DNA from: Palsa-872 sp036495195 | GTDB lineage: Bacteria > Chloroflexota > Dormibacteria > Dormibacterales > Dormibacteraceae | Direction: 5' to 3' | DNA length: 64,000 bases | Assembly (NCBI GenBank): GCA_036495195.1 | Contig: DASXNH010000216.1 | Coordinates: forward strand, 1-64,000 | Part shown: piece by piece, positions 46,801 to 54,890 of the stretch | Numbering within the stretch: the stretch's first letter is position 1 | Layout of the letters: every line of letters starts with the position of its first letter | Notes under the pieces: model-generated | Seen by the model: only the letters and a program-made list of their open reading frames with translations | What the model was told of the DNA's origin: nothing | Database searches by the model: none | Position numbers and translations under genes: made by a program

Positions 46801-48106
46801 GGGCGTCGGCACGATCGCCGCGGGGGTGGCAAAAGCGCGGGCCGACTACATCCTCATCTCCGGCCACGATGGAGGCACCGGGGCGTCGCCGCTGTCGTCC
46901 ATCAAGAACGCCGGCGCGCCATGGGAGCTGGGCCTTGCGGAGACCCAGCGTGTTCTGGTCGCAAACCGGCTTCGCGAACGTGTGAGCCTGCGCACCGACG
47001 GCGGCCTGCGCAATGGACGCGACATTGTGATCGCGGCGATGCTCGGCGCGGAGGAGTTCGGATTCGGCACCGGACTTCTCGTGGCGCTTGGGTGCGACAT
47101 GGCGCGCCAGTGCCACCTCAACACGTGTCCCACGGGAATCGCAACGCAGCGCGAGGACCTGCGCGCCAAGTTCGAGGGCAGGCCCGAGCACGTCGTGAAC
47201 TATCTGTTCCTGATCGCCGAAGAGGCGCGCGAACACCTTGCGCGCGTCGGGGCGCGATCGATCGATGATGTGGTCGGTCGCTCGGAGCTGCTCGAAGCTG
47301 TCCCGGACGCCACTCTCGACCTGTCTTTTATCCACCACGGAGCCGACGCTGCCCTGCCGCGACGAAAGCAGTGGGCGCGCAACGGCGACCCCATTGCGCC
47401 AGCACCAGCCAGCGGCCGCATCGACAACTCGAACCGGACTGTCGGCGCGGCGTTCAGCCCAGGCGAGAGGCGAAACTACGTCGGCAGCGCCGGACAGAGC
47501 TTTGGCGCCTTCCTGGATGACGGCGTCGAGCTGGGGCTCGAGGGCGAGGCCCAGGATTATGTCGGCAAAGGGATGGGCGGCGGAGTCATCGCCATACGGC
47601 CGCACGCGGATGACTCGAGCGACGACCCTGTGCTGGCAGGAAACACGATCGCCTACGGCGCCACGGGCGGGCGGCTGTTCGTGGCCGGCCGCGTGGGCGA
47701 GCGGTTCTGCGTGCGCAACTCGGGCGCGACAGCCGTGGTGGAGGGCGCCGGCGACCACTTCTGCGAGTACATGACCGGCGGAGTCGCAGTCGCTCTGGGT
47801 CCGGTGGGGTGGAACGCCGGCGCGGGCATGACAGGCGGAGTCGCTTACGTGACCGAGTGGCGCCAGCTCAACGCTGACAGCGTGGTCGCGCGGGAGGTGC
47901 CGGCGGAGGATGCCGCCGAGCTGCACACCCTGGTGCAGGAGCACGAGCGCCGCACCGGCAGCGTGCTGGCGGCCGCGATGCTGGCCGATTGGCAGGGCGC
48001 GCTGCGAAAGTTCCGCCAGCTGGTCCCAGTCGCCGCGGTCCAGGCGCAAGCAGCGCCTGAACCGGCAGCGACGGAAAGTCGAGAGGAAGCGCCGAAAGCC
48101 GTCTAA
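43850..48106 (+). CDS. gltB: Glutamate synthase large subunit
   Basis: A 1418-residue protein that transfers the glutamine amide to 2-oxoglutarate. The N-terminal glutaminase begins near RAACGMGFVA, whose cysteine should become the nucleophile after propeptide removal, and includes HRGGLDADGKSGDGAGLL and FHQRYSTNTMPDW. The FMN-binding synthase domain contains SGEGGEDPATYDDSDG-like and KPGEGGQLPG motifs. The 3Fe-4S cluster cysteines are C1082, C1088 and C1093 in GCDMARQCHLNTCPTGIA. The C-terminal GXGXG beta-helix domain is present. Length is slightly below the usual 1480-1520. No small subunit gltD gene lies nearby, so an electron donor is encoded elsewhere or it is ferredoxin-dependent. It ends overlapping the convergent DUF892 gene by 4 bp. 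Confidence 0.95.
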   Translation: MPPAVRRSRLAWPGDLPAARAACGMGFVATPDLGHEAVSLGAQALARLAHRGGLDADGKSGDGAGLLIQVPHRLLGGEVAVAVLFEWDKRARRVVADAVADAGLELASWRAVPVDLRSLGERALGTRPSIWHGLIAKPDLDPEEWERRLYLARRRAEARAQAEGVSMYLPSCSSRTVVYKGLMAGTRLADFYLDLSDPDTESRLSVFHQRYSTNTMPDWRLAQPFRMLAHNGEINTVTGNRAWMRAREAELEPDMRGVVWPEGSDSASLDNVLELLVRRGWEVSEALMSLVPDAWEGRGDLAASVRDFYRYQSIRFEPWDGPAALAFSDGIVVGAALDRNGLRPLRWQRTRAGLVAAASEAGVVTMAPGDVVERGRLGPGQMLLVDTRDGSLLRDADAKERAAARHDYGLLADRTLVPVVRHHIEVEAPDDIPAQHRLHGWGLEDVKFVVAAMAETGAEPVYSMGDDIPIASLGRTPRRIYGYLRQRFAQVTNPAIDPLREKAVMSLRVLVGARRDTLDPEGGAELELRRRHHPAVPGSKTLLELESPVLGAGELARILEDATVLDATCAPRETLGEALSRLCRDADEVAGVIALSDRRAGPQRLPIPMALAVGAIHEHLLVRGERNIKDLVAIAGDVVDVHDVACLITIGATAVHPYLALATAGAAAEPGGPDNDGEVRYRKALDAGLLKVMAKMGISCVASYRGAQVLEALGLGAEVMERCFPTVPSRIGGADLADIEQLARARVPAAPEALPDHGRVRFRKAGEHHAYNPLAVRAAQKAAQTRDPDAYREWRRLSSAEHPQSLRELLRINESGTPVPLEDVEPASAIVKRFVSTAMSLGALSPEAHEALAIAMNQIGARSNSGEGGEDPATYDDSDGARRDNRVKQVASARFGVTPRYLKRADELEIKIAQGSKPGEGGQLPGVKVTSLIARLRHAQPGMQLISPPPHHDIYSIEDLAQLIHDLKTVNPRARVGVKLVSEAGVGTIAAGVAKARADYILISGHDGGTGASPLSSIKNAGAPWELGLAETQRVLVANRLRERVSLRTDGGLRNGRDIVIAAMLGAEEFGFGTGLLVALGCDMARQCHLNTCPTGIATQREDLRAKFEGRPEHVVNYLFLIAEEAREHLARVGARSIDDVVGRSELLEAVPDATLDLSFIHHGADAALPRRKQWARNGDPIAPAPASGRIDNSNRTVGAAFSPGERRNYVGSAGQSFGAFLDDGVELGLEGEAQDYVGKGMGGGVIAIRPHADDSSDDPVLAGNTIAYGATGGRLFVAGRVGERFCVRNSGATAVVEGAGDHFCEYMTGGVAVALGPVGWNAGAGMTGGVAYVTEWRQLNADSVVAREVPAEDAAELHTLVQEHERRTGSVLAAAMLADWQGALRKFRQLVPVAAVQAQAAPEPAATESREEAPKAV

Positions 48107-48591
48107 GCCGCGATCTGCTTGAGCAGACGTGGGCTTGCGCGCTCGAGACGTCGCGCGGTGCGCACCTCCTGCTCGCGATTCTTCTCCAGGAGCGGAACCG
48201 CCTGTCGCAGCTTGAGCAAGGTGGCGGCCTCGATCAGGTCCGCGTAGCTGACCATCTCGTAGTGCTCGGCCTTGGTCGCGCCGCCGGCAATGATGCTGTC
48301 GGCCATCTCAGGCGATCCGGCCTCAGCGATGGCCTTCTTGCCTTCGCTGACGATTCCCTCGGCGCCGTCGCAGTGCTGGCGCTTGGGCTCCTCGCCAAGA
48401 ATTCCAAACACGCGCTCGAGATTCTTGACCTGCTGCTCGCTCTCGGCAATGTGCTCCTTGATCATCATCCTGAGCTTCAGATCCTTCGCCTTCGCGTGCA
48501 TCATGTGCTGCGCTTCCAGGAACTGATGCTCGGCATCGTATAGATCGGCGAGCTCATGGACGAACATCTCCCGAGTGCTCTTCATCGGCAT
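48103..48591 (-). CDS. DUF892 (YciF-type) ferritin-like protein
   Basis: A 162-residue four-helix protein. FVHELADLYDAEHQFLEA opens the domain and supplies the conserved E-x6-Y/E-x2-H metal-site residues; LKLRMMIKEHIAESEQQVKNLERVF follows and AEHYEMVSYADLIEAA gives the second E-x-x-H pair. YciE/YciF proteins are ferritin-like, stress-induced and often linked to envelope or oxidative stress. Unlike most neighbours this gene has a strong ribosome binding site, GGAGGTGA, ending about 6 nt before the ATG, and a separate promoter with a real leader. It converges with gltB. Metal content and function are not known. Confidence 0.87.
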   Translation of the reverse strand: MPMKSTREMFVHELADLYDAEHQFLEAQHMMHAKAKDLKLRMMIKEHIAESEQQVKNLERVFGILGEEPKRQHCDGAEGIVSEGKKAIAEAGSPEMADSIIAGGATKAEHYEMVSYADLIEAATLLKLRQAVPLLEKNREQEVRTARRLERASPRLLKQIAA

Positions 48592-48618
48592 ACGCGTTCA
48601 CCTCCACGGAATTTGGAC

Positions 48619-48646
48619 GGAATAGAAACCGCCTCGATAAGTGCAA
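48619..48646 (-). promoter_or_regulatory. Promoter of DUF892 gene
   Basis: On the minus strand TTGCAC (48641-48646) and TATTCC (48619-48624) are spaced by 16 bp, giving an expected leader of about 20 nt that carries GGAGGTGA. The rest of the 282-bp gap 48592-48873 shows no convincing gene. Confidence 0.5.
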
Positions 48647-48873
48647 CGCGACGAATCGGCCCGATACGCACAGGACCAAGGACTAAGCCGCCCAGCGCAT
48701 CCCCGGAGCGCGCGCTCTCCGAAGCACCACCCGATCCGGCTGACGCGCTCCCGCACGACCGGATGCGCTCGACCGCCCGCAGGCCAAGCTCGAGGCCGCG
48801 GCGCCAACCCCCTTTCCCAGCCCGTCCATACGCGCTTCCAGCGGCCGCGACCGGCGCCTCCTGGACTCCCCGC

Positions 48874-49764
48874 TCAGCGAGCGACCGCGGCCGCCTCGGC
48901 AATCCGATCGAGCACCCTCATGTTCGCCACCGAATCCGACACCGGTAGAGCCACGGAGTAGCCACCTAACGCGCTCTGCGCGAACGACTCCACCATCAAC
49001 CGATACGGGTCGGGCTCCATGGCGCTGAACGGCCTCTCCAACCGCTCCCGCCCCCGCTTCGTCACCACGGTCAGGTCCTGCTCCTCCGGACCCTCGAAGC
49101 TAGCCCAAACGGAGGCAGTGGCCCCACCGGAAAATCGCAACCAACCACTCATGGTCATGTCAACCCCGTCGGGCCCCTCGGCCACGTGTGCCGCCGCGGC
49201 CACGCCTACGGGGTCCCCCAGGATCCATCGCGCCACGCTCACCGTGTAGCAGCCCACGTCGAGCAGCGCCCCACCCCCCAAGTGCCTCTTCATCCGATAG
49301 TTCTCGGGCTCATTCAAGGTGAACCCAAACGTCGCGTTCACGTACATCGGGTCACGAAGCCCGGCGACAAAATCCTGGGCCCTCGGATGAAAGCGATACA
49401 TGAACGCCTCCATGAGCAGCACGCCGGCCCGCTGCGCGGCCGCGCCCATCTCCTCCGCCTCTGCCGCATTCATCCCCAACGGCTTCTCACACAGCACATG
49501 CTTACCCGCTGCGACAGCGCGCAACGTCCACTCCTTGTGCACGCTGTTGTGCAATGGGATGTAGACAGCGTCGACCCCAGGATCTGCAAGCAACGCCTCG
49601 TACGAGGGACTGACGTTCGGCACCGAATGCCGCGAGGCCATCGCGCGCGCGCGCGCCGGATCGCGACTCGCTATGGCCACCAACCGCCCATTGCTCGACT
49701 CGCGAATTGCCGGCACCACGGCACGATCAGCAATGTCCGCGGCGCCCAGCACCCCCCACCCCAA
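48874..49764 (-). CDS. Gfo/Idh/MocA family oxidoreductase
   Basis: A 296-residue NAD(P)-dependent sugar oxidoreductase. GVLGAADIADRAVVPAIRES is the Rossmann start, AVYIPLHNSVHKEW follows and the catalytic segment is HVLCEKPLGMNAAEAEEM. The C-terminal beta-sheet domain ends at LDRIAEAAAVAR. These enzymes oxidise or reduce hydroxyls of sugars, inositols or nucleotide sugars. The start is TTG, 14 bp after the stop of the ThuA-oxidoreductase fusion gene, so it is the last gene of a three-gene operon with a GT4 transferase first. It is a different subgroup from the WbpB-like enzyme at 8604. Substrate unknown. Confidence 0.85.
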   Translation of the reverse strand: MGWGVLGAADIADRAVVPAIRESSNGRLVAIASRDPARARAMASRHSVPNVSPSYEALLADPGVDAVYIPLHNSVHKEWTLRAVAAGKHVLCEKPLGMNAAEAEEMGAAAQRAGVLLMEAFMYRFHPRAQDFVAGLRDPMYVNATFGFTLNEPENYRMKRHLGGGALLDVGCYTVSVARWILGDPVGVAAAAHVAEGPDGVDMTMSGWLRFSGGATASVWASFEGPEEQDLTVVTKRGRERLERPFSAMEPDPYRLMVESFAQSALGGYSVALPVSDSVANMRVLDRIAEAAAVAR

Positions 49765-49778
49765 ACGCCGAGGCGAGG

Positions 49779-51464
49779 CTATATGTCGACCTCTACCTGC
49801 CGGCCCCCGCGCGCGATCGAATGCGAGGCCGCCTCCATCACCGCCACCGTACGGCGGGCCTCCTCAGGTGGCACCGTCAGCGGCTCGTCCCACACAAGAT
49901 GGTCGGCAAGGTTGCGATAGAACGCGTTCTCGTCGCGCCGTGGGAGCACCAGCATCTCTTCGTGCGACCCACCGTCATCGGCGGGCCTCATCACCTTGAC
50001 GCGGGCGGGCGACTCCGAAGGCGCAAGGCGCTCCTCGACCAGATCGCCACTGGCCGAGCGCGAGGTCACCGTCTCCTCGCGCCACTCCCCGACCACCGCG
50101 CCACGCGTGCCGAGTAGATACCACTTCGGCTTTATCGCCGCGGCGATATCGGACTGAAGGAACGTGGCCTGTGCCCCACCCTCGAACGTGAGGTCGACGC
50201 GCACCTGGTCCGAGTTGGTGACGTCGTGCCACACCCGCTTGTGCCCGACCGCCGAAACCGTCTTGACGGCGTCGGGAAAGAGCTGCAGCACCCAGTCGAA
50301 GTAGTGAGACCCCCAGTCATAGATGGTGCCGCCGGATACCGGCTCATGGCTGTGCCAGAAGTCGCACGGGTGCGAGTAACCGCCGATGAACGACTCCATG
50401 TAGAACAGATCGCCGATCCTCCCGGACCGCACGACCTCGCGCATGGCGACGTAGTCGGGGTCCCATCGCCGGCTCTGGTACACGGTCAGGACTCGATCCC
50501 GCGAAGCGGCCGAGTCGATCATCCAATCCACCTCTTGCACCCGCAGCGCGAACGGCTTCTCACACACCACGTGCTTGCCGGCGGCCAGAGCGGCGAGCAC
50601 GGCGTCCGCATGCGAGCTGGGCGGCGTGCCGACGATCACAAGCTCGACGTCCGGATCGTCGTACAGCTCCTGTGCGCTCGAGTGCGTGGGCACGCGCCAT
50701 TCGCGGGAGGCGAGCTCGCGGCGCTCGGATGACAGGTCGCAGATTCCGCGCAGGCGAAGCCCCGACGTGGCGCTGATGGCAGTGGCGTGCGCGGCAGCGA
50801 TGGCACCGTAACCGATGAGCCCCACGCCCACGGGAGCCATCGCTTCCCGGCCCGCCGCAAACAGCAGGGTGCGGTGCAGCAGCTTCTGGAATGACGCGTC
50901 CTCATACGTCGACGCTTGATGCCCGAGGCCGATATGCACGAAGCGCCCCGCGCCGACGGCTCGCTCGTAAGCGACCACCTGCTCGGTGAAATGCCAGCTG
51001 GTGCGCAGCAGGACCGCCGCATCGGAGGGCGGACCTTCGGACAGATAGAGCTCGTCGGTGAACTTCAGCTCCGGCCCCAGGCGCTGGGTCAATGTGTGCG
51101 AGGGGTCAGCGTGCACCACCAGCTCCGTCACGGGCGCGGGCCCCGTCGGCGCCCACCCCGCGAGCGCTGCCATGGCGCCGCTCTCGGCCCACTTCGCAAG
51201 AGTGCCGTGAAGCACGACCACACCGCCGCCGCCGCGGACGAACTCGGTGATCAGCTCCGCCTGTCCCGATTGAAGATGATGGTCGCTCGCGACCATGAGG
51301 ACCTGCCTGCCTTCAACCGCGAGGCGGTCCGGCTCGGTCGCCACATCGATATTGAAGTGCTGCGTGTATTCGAGCGCGCGCAACAGCGGCCGGGCCATCC
51401 GGAGGTAGTCGTGATCGCCGCCTGCGAGGAGGGCGAGCACGGAAACACGAATGGGGCTGGGCAT
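49779..51464 (-). CDS. ThuA-like domain fused to Gfo/Idh/MocA oxidoreductase
   Basis: A 561-residue two-domain protein. Residues ~1-205 are a ThuA-like (class-I glutamine amidotransferase fold) domain with VLALLAGGDHDYLRMARPL, ITEFVRGGGGVVVLHGTLAKW and HIGLGHQASTYED. Residues ~212-560 are a complete Gfo/Idh/MocA oxidoreductase: VGLIGYGAIAAAHATAI, VVCEKPFALRVQEVDW, YQSRRWDPDYVAMREVV and a GGTIYDWGSHYFDW substrate-domain motif. ThuA acts in trehalose utilisation and 3-keto-sugar metabolism, usually next to such oxidoreductases as separate proteins, so the fusion suggests channelled oxidation of a disaccharide. The ATG follows the GT4 stop directly (TAG|ATG) and also has its own -10 at 7 nt. Confidence 0.85.
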   Translation of the reverse strand: MPSPIRVSVLALLAGGDHDYLRMARPLLRALEYTQHFNIDVATEPDRLAVEGRQVLMVASDHHLQSGQAELITEFVRGGGGVVVLHGTLAKWAESGAMAALAGWAPTGPAPVTELVVHADPSHTLTQRLGPELKFTDELYLSEGPPSDAAVLLRTSWHFTEQVVAYERAVGAGRFVHIGLGHQASTYEDASFQKLLHRTLLFAAGREAMAPVGVGLIGYGAIAAAHATAISATSGLRLRGICDLSSERRELASREWRVPTHSSAQELYDDPDVELVIVGTPPSSHADAVLAALAAGKHVVCEKPFALRVQEVDWMIDSAASRDRVLTVYQSRRWDPDYVAMREVVRSGRIGDLFYMESFIGGYSHPCDFWHSHEPVSGGTIYDWGSHYFDWVLQLFPDAVKTVSAVGHKRVWHDVTNSDQVRVDLTFEGGAQATFLQSDIAAAIKPKWYLLGTRGAVVGEWREETVTSRSASGDLVEERLAPSESPARVKVMRPADDGGSHEEMLVLPRRDENAFYRNLADHLVWDEPLTVPPEEARRTVAVMEAASHSIARGGRQVEVDI

Positions 51465-52616
51465 CTACGAGATCGTACGACCAGCCGGTGCCGTGGCTCC
51501 TGGCGCCACGATGCGGCGCAGGACGTCGCGCGTCGCGGAAGCCGAACGCTCCCACGTGAACTGTGCTGCCCTCTCCCTGCCGGCCGCGCTCAGAGTCTCG
51601 CGAAGCCGTGCGTCCGAGAGGAGCCTCTCGATGCCCGCCGCAATCGACCGAACGTCTTCGGAATCGACCACGATCGCCGCGCCATCGGCCAGCTCGGGCA
51701 GCGAGCCCGCATTGCCGACCACCGCCGGGAGCCCGTGCGCCATGGCCTCGAGCAGCGGCAGCCCGAAGCCTTCGTACAGGCTGGGAAACGCCAGCATCGA
51801 GGCCGACCTGTACAGGGCGCTCAACGTCGCGTCGTCGACATGCCCAAGGTAGCGGACTCCCCGTTCCGCCTTGATCTTCACCAGGGTGTCCCCGTAAGCC
51901 CAGCCCGGCCTGCCCGCGATGACGAGCTCAGGCACGCCGGGGCGGTCGCCCACGAGCAGCGGCACGGACTCGCGGCGCAGGTGCCGATAAGCCGAGATGA
52001 GGCGAGGGTAGTTCTTGCGCGGCTCGATGGTGCCCACAGCGAGGATGAATCCGGGCTCGAGGCGGGAAGGCAGGGGCCCCGGCGGCGCCTCGGGCGACAC
52101 GCCTTCCGCGACGACCGAGATCTTCGACCTCAAACCGGTGATCGGATAGCTGGCGAGCAGGTCGCGACGCGTCGCTTCCGATGGAACCAGCACTGCGGCG
52201 GCATTGCGCAAAGAGCGGCCCAGGACGGCACCCACGTACAGGCGCTGCTGCCAGGGCACCTCGCCCGGCCTGAGCTTGAACGCGAGGTCGTGGACGAATA
52301 TCGCCGCGGGAGGCGCGTGCAGCCGGCGCAGGGGTGGGCTCGGCCAGTAGGGATAGAGGATGGCGTCGCAATCCAGCTGCGCCTCGACGGCCGGCAGCCA
52401 GCGTGTCTTCAGCGCCAGCTCGTGCCGGTAGGGCGACAGCACCGCCTCGCAGTCGAGGCCGGCCAGCGCAGGAGGGCGCTCGCGGCTGCAGAGGAGGATG
52501 TACTCATCATCGCCGCGGGCGGCGACCAGCGCCCGGGTCAGCTCGACCGCGACAGTAAGCATGCCGACGCGCTGCGGGCGCCAGCATGCGGTGACGTCGA
52601 TGGCGAACCTGGCCAC
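51465..52616 (-). CDS. Glycosyltransferase family 4 (GT-B)
   Basis: A 383-residue GT-B transferase. IFVHDLAFKLRPGEVPWQQR is the acceptor-side region; LAVGTIEPRKNYPRLISAYR and YEGFGLPLLEAMAHGLP supply the donor-side motifs with the EX7E glutamates. The pattern AVGTIEPRKN is typical of mannosyl and rhamnosyl GT4 enzymes in exopolysaccharide clusters. The GTG start at 52616 is 6 nt from TACAGT. It heads an operon with two sugar oxidoreductases, so it may build or tag a glycoside that they modify; the product is unknown. Confidence 0.87.
   Translation of the reverse strand: MARFAIDVTACWRPQRVGMLTVAVELTRALVAARGDDEYILLCSRERPPALAGLDCEAVLSPYRHELALKTRWLPAVEAQLDCDAILYPYWPSPPLRRLHAPPAAIFVHDLAFKLRPGEVPWQQRLYVGAVLGRSLRNAAAVLVPSEATRRDLLASYPITGLRSKISVVAEGVSPEAPPGPLPSRLEPGFILAVGTIEPRKNYPRLISAYRHLRRESVPLLVGDRPGVPELVIAGRPGWAYGDTLVKIKAERGVRYLGHVDDATLSALYRSASMLAFPSLYEGFGLPLLEAMAHGLPAVVGNAGSLPELADGAAIVVDSEDVRSIAAGIERLLSDARLRETLSAAGRERAAQFTWERSASATRDVLRRIVAPGATAPAGRTIS
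51472..51477 (-). promoter_or_regulatory. Internal -10 element before ThuA-oxidoreductase gene
   Basis: On the minus strand TACGAT ends 7 nt before the ATG at 51464, inside the last codons of the GT4 gene. It would allow independent leaderless expression within the operon. Confidence 0.45.
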
Positions 52617-52622
52617 GAATTG

Positions 52623-52628
52623 ACTGTA
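52623..52628 (-). promoter_or_regulatory. -10 element of GT4-ThuA operon (leaderless)
   Basis: On the minus strand TACAGT ends 6 nt before the GTG start at 52616. Confidence 0.55.
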
Positions 52629-52715
52629 CTAAGAACCGTCACAGCGGATGTTCTGGTGCAGCCCCTCTCCCAGCGTCCGCCCGAAGTGGGAGGTTCCTCA
52701 CCACGAAAGTCAGAA

Positions 52716-52741
52716 GGTCCTCCACCTTTCGGTGGAGGACC
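52716..52741. terminator. Perfect 11-bp hairpin in the gap 52617-52857
   Basis: GGTCCTCCACC and GGTGGAGGACC pair exactly around a 4-nt TTTC loop. It lies downstream of the Ser/Thr kinase gene (minus strand), about 115 nt past its stop. There is no long U tract, so it may be a terminator, an mRNA end-stabilising structure or a dispersed repeat. The rest of the 241-bp gap has no gene I can support. Confidence 0.5.
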
Positions 52742-52857
52742 CTCAGAAAGGAGGGAGGGCGATTGAGGCCGGTCGGCCTTCGCACCGGTTAATCCAGAAC
52801 TTAACGACCGCGGCATTGCAACCCGCTTGCAGAGAAGTCGTCGGAAAGGTGCCCGGG

Positions 52858-54498
52858 CTAGCTCTCGACGGACCGGATCGCGAAGACGCAGTCGAAAGTG
52901 CCCGTCACGCACCCGCACTCAACCTCTTCGACGTACCAGTCGTTGGCAAGGCCCGCCCAACGCAGGATCGTCTCGATCGAGGCGGTCCACATCGTGCACG
53001 ACTTGACCGCCTTGATCCGCCCGAGGCCGAACATATTGGAAAAGTTCACCAGCCAGAACTGGTGCGCGTCGACCTGCAACCACGCGTGTGTGTGCTCGCC
53101 GCGCACCTGGTCCATCGCCTCGGTGAACGACTTGACGACGCTCGCCAGCTTGCGCTGCCGCCCTGGCACCAACCGCCGCGCTCCGCCCATCCCGTGCCGG
53201 CCATCAGCCAGCCACCGCTCAGTCGCGCGCCGCCCCCATGCACGAATGACGTCCTCGGCCTCGTGTCCGTAAACGCGCTCGAATGCCTCGTTGAGGCTGC
53301 TCAGATATTCAACCGGCGTCGCCAGCTGCTCGTCGTGCGGCGGGTCCTCCTCCAGGTATTGCGCCAACCCGGCCGAGTAGGCGATCTCGGGCCACCTGTC
53401 GGCGGTGACGTCACGCGCGACGTGGACCAGGTTGGCGACGTGCGAGTTGAGGATGAACCGACCTCGGGCGCGCGACGGCTTGACCCCCATCATCTCGAGC
53501 GTCCTCAGCGCCGACGCCGAACCGGAGCCGGAGCCCGAGCTGGGCGCCGCGGGAGGAGGCGACCCATGAATGGCAGGAGGTGGCGCGGAAACGATCCGCA
53601 TCGCCGCAGTCTCTGCCGGCTGCGCGGCTGCTGGGCGCGCGAACGGGACGGCCGGCGGTGCCGCCGGCGCCTGCCGGCGCTGGGGCAGTTTCGCCATCAG
53701 CGCGAGCAGCTCCTTCACCGACTGCGGTCGCTGCGACGGATCCTTGGCCAGCACCTTGGCCAGCAAGGCGTCGAGCTCGTCGGGCAGCGCGTTGTTCAGC
53801 TTGGCTGCAGAGGGGACCGGCGCGTTGACAGTGGCGTAAGCCACCTCCATCCGGTTGGAGCCGATGAACGGCAGGCGGCCCGTGAGCATCTCAAAGGTCA
53901 GGACGCCCATCGCGTAGATATCGCAGCGGCGATCGACCTCGTGGCCCATCACCTGCTCTGGCGCCATATAGCCAGGCGTGCCGATCGCGAGCCCGATGGT
54001 GGTCAGGTGTGTCGGCTGACCCGCGCCGCGGGCGAGGCCGAAGTCGGCGAGCATGGCGCGGCCGTCGGAGTGGATGAGCACGTTCGTGGGCTTGAGGTCG
54101 CGATGCACGATCCCCGCATCGTGGGCATGCTGGAGGCCGTCCCCGATCTCCCGCAGATAGCGCCACGCGGTGAGGGTGTCGAGCGCGCCGCGATTGAGGA
54201 TGTCGCGAAGCGTGCCGCCGCGAATCAGCGGCATGGTCAGGAAGGTCACGCCTTCGGTGACCTCGAAGTCGTAGATCGGCAGGATGTTCGGGTGGTCGAG
54301 CTTGGCGAGCGTCTTCGCCTCGGTCTCGAATCTCTTGACGAAACCGTCGTCCTGGAACAGCTCGGGTGACAGAGCCTTGAGGGCCACCTCCCGACCGAGG
54401 GGCTGCTGCACTGCGCGATAGACCACGGCCATGCCGCCGCCACCGAGGCGCTCGACGATCTCGTACTGGCCGACTCGTGTCCCGGTGAGGTCCTTCAT
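52858..54498 (-). CDS. Soluble Ser/Thr protein kinase with C-terminal V4R-like sensor domain
   Basis: A 546-residue Hanks-type kinase. The catalytic domain (about 10-270) is complete: glycine loop GGGGMAVVYRA, K41 in VALKAL, catalytic D134 in HRDLKPTN, DFGLARG and GTPGYMAPEQ. A Pro/Ala-rich linker (about 280-335) follows, with no transmembrane segment, unlike PASTA-type PknB. The C-terminal ~200 residues end VEEVECGCVTGTFDCVFAIRS, which resembles the 4-vinyl-reductase (V4R) small-molecule-binding fold with its terminal cysteines. The ATG overlaps the stop of the upstream response-regulator gene by 4 bp, so phosphorelay and Ser/Thr kinase are co-produced. The V4R match is by eye. Confidence 0.85.
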   Translation of the reverse strand: MKDLTGTRVGQYEIVERLGGGGMAVVYRAVQQPLGREVALKALSPELFQDDGFVKRFETEAKTLAKLDHPNILPIYDFEVTEGVTFLTMPLIRGGTLRDILNRGALDTLTAWRYLREIGDGLQHAHDAGIVHRDLKPTNVLIHSDGRAMLADFGLARGAGQPTHLTTIGLAIGTPGYMAPEQVMGHEVDRRCDIYAMGVLTFEMLTGRLPFIGSNRMEVAYATVNAPVPSAAKLNNALPDELDALLAKVLAKDPSQRPQSVKELLALMAKLPQRRQAPAAPPAVPFARPAAAQPAETAAMRIVSAPPPAIHGSPPPAAPSSGSGSGSASALRTLEMMGVKPSRARGRFILNSHVANLVHVARDVTADRWPEIAYSAGLAQYLEEDPPHDEQLATPVEYLSSLNEAFERVYGHEAEDVIRAWGRRATERWLADGRHGMGGARRLVPGRQRKLASVVKSFTEAMDQVRGEHTHAWLQVDAHQFWLVNFSNMFGLGRIKAVKSCTMWTASIETILRWAGLANDWYVEEVECGCVTGTFDCVFAIRSVES

Positions 54499-54890
54499 AT
54501 GCCGGCCGTCAGCTTGGCGACGATGGCGACCAGGTCCGCGAGCCGGAAGGGCTTGCTGAGGATGTCGTCGGCCCCCGCGGCAAGGAACCGCTCCCTATCG
54601 CTCGCCATCGAATGAGCGCTGGCGATGACGATCGGCTGGTTTGGGATCTGTTCCTTGATGCGCTTCATCGCCTCGATGCCGTCGATGCCCGGCATCGCGA
54701 CGTCCATGAGGATCATCGCCGGGCGCTGGCTCATGGCGACCTCGACCGCCTGCAGGCCATCCGCCGCGATCAGGACGCTGTAGCCGGCCTTCTCGAGCAC
54801 GCGCCGGCAAAGGCGTTGGGCGACGTCGTTGTCATCGGCCACCAGCACTGTGATCAGCCCTTTGGCGCTCGGCGCGGCCGGATCACCCAT
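54495..54890 (-). CDS. Single-domain response regulator
   Basis: A 131-residue receiver with no output domain. It has the acidic pocket LVADDND (about 17-23), phosphoacceptor D63 in ILMDVAMPG, the Ser/Thr switch region IVIASAHS and the conserved lysine in DILSKPF. A longer opening to 55220 lies inside the histidine kinase gene in another frame and was rejected; the ATG at 54890 overlaps the kinase stop by 8 bp. Its own stop overlaps the Ser/Thr kinase start. It probably receives phosphate from the histidine kinase and acts by protein contact, with the Ser/Thr kinase an obvious candidate target. Confidence 0.9.
   Translation of the reverse strand: MGDPAAPSAKGLITVLVADDNDVAQRLCRRVLEKAGYSVLIAADGLQAVEVAMSQRPAMILMDVAMPGIDGIEAMKRIKEQIPNQPIVIASAHSMASDRERFLAAGADDILSKPFRLADLVAIVAKLTAGI

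Noticed and set aside
46238..48049. 603-codon minus-strand open frame
   Set aside because: Antisense to gltB through its iron-sulfur and C-terminal regions; composition is a mirror of gltB codon bias.
50916..52766. 616-codon plus-strand open frame
   Set aside because: Opposite the ThuA fusion and GT4 genes, both with full family motifs; it has no domain and crosses their promoters.
52648..54369. 573-codon plus-strand open frame
   Set aside because: Antisense to the Ser/Thr kinase gene and running through the hairpin at 52716; no motif.
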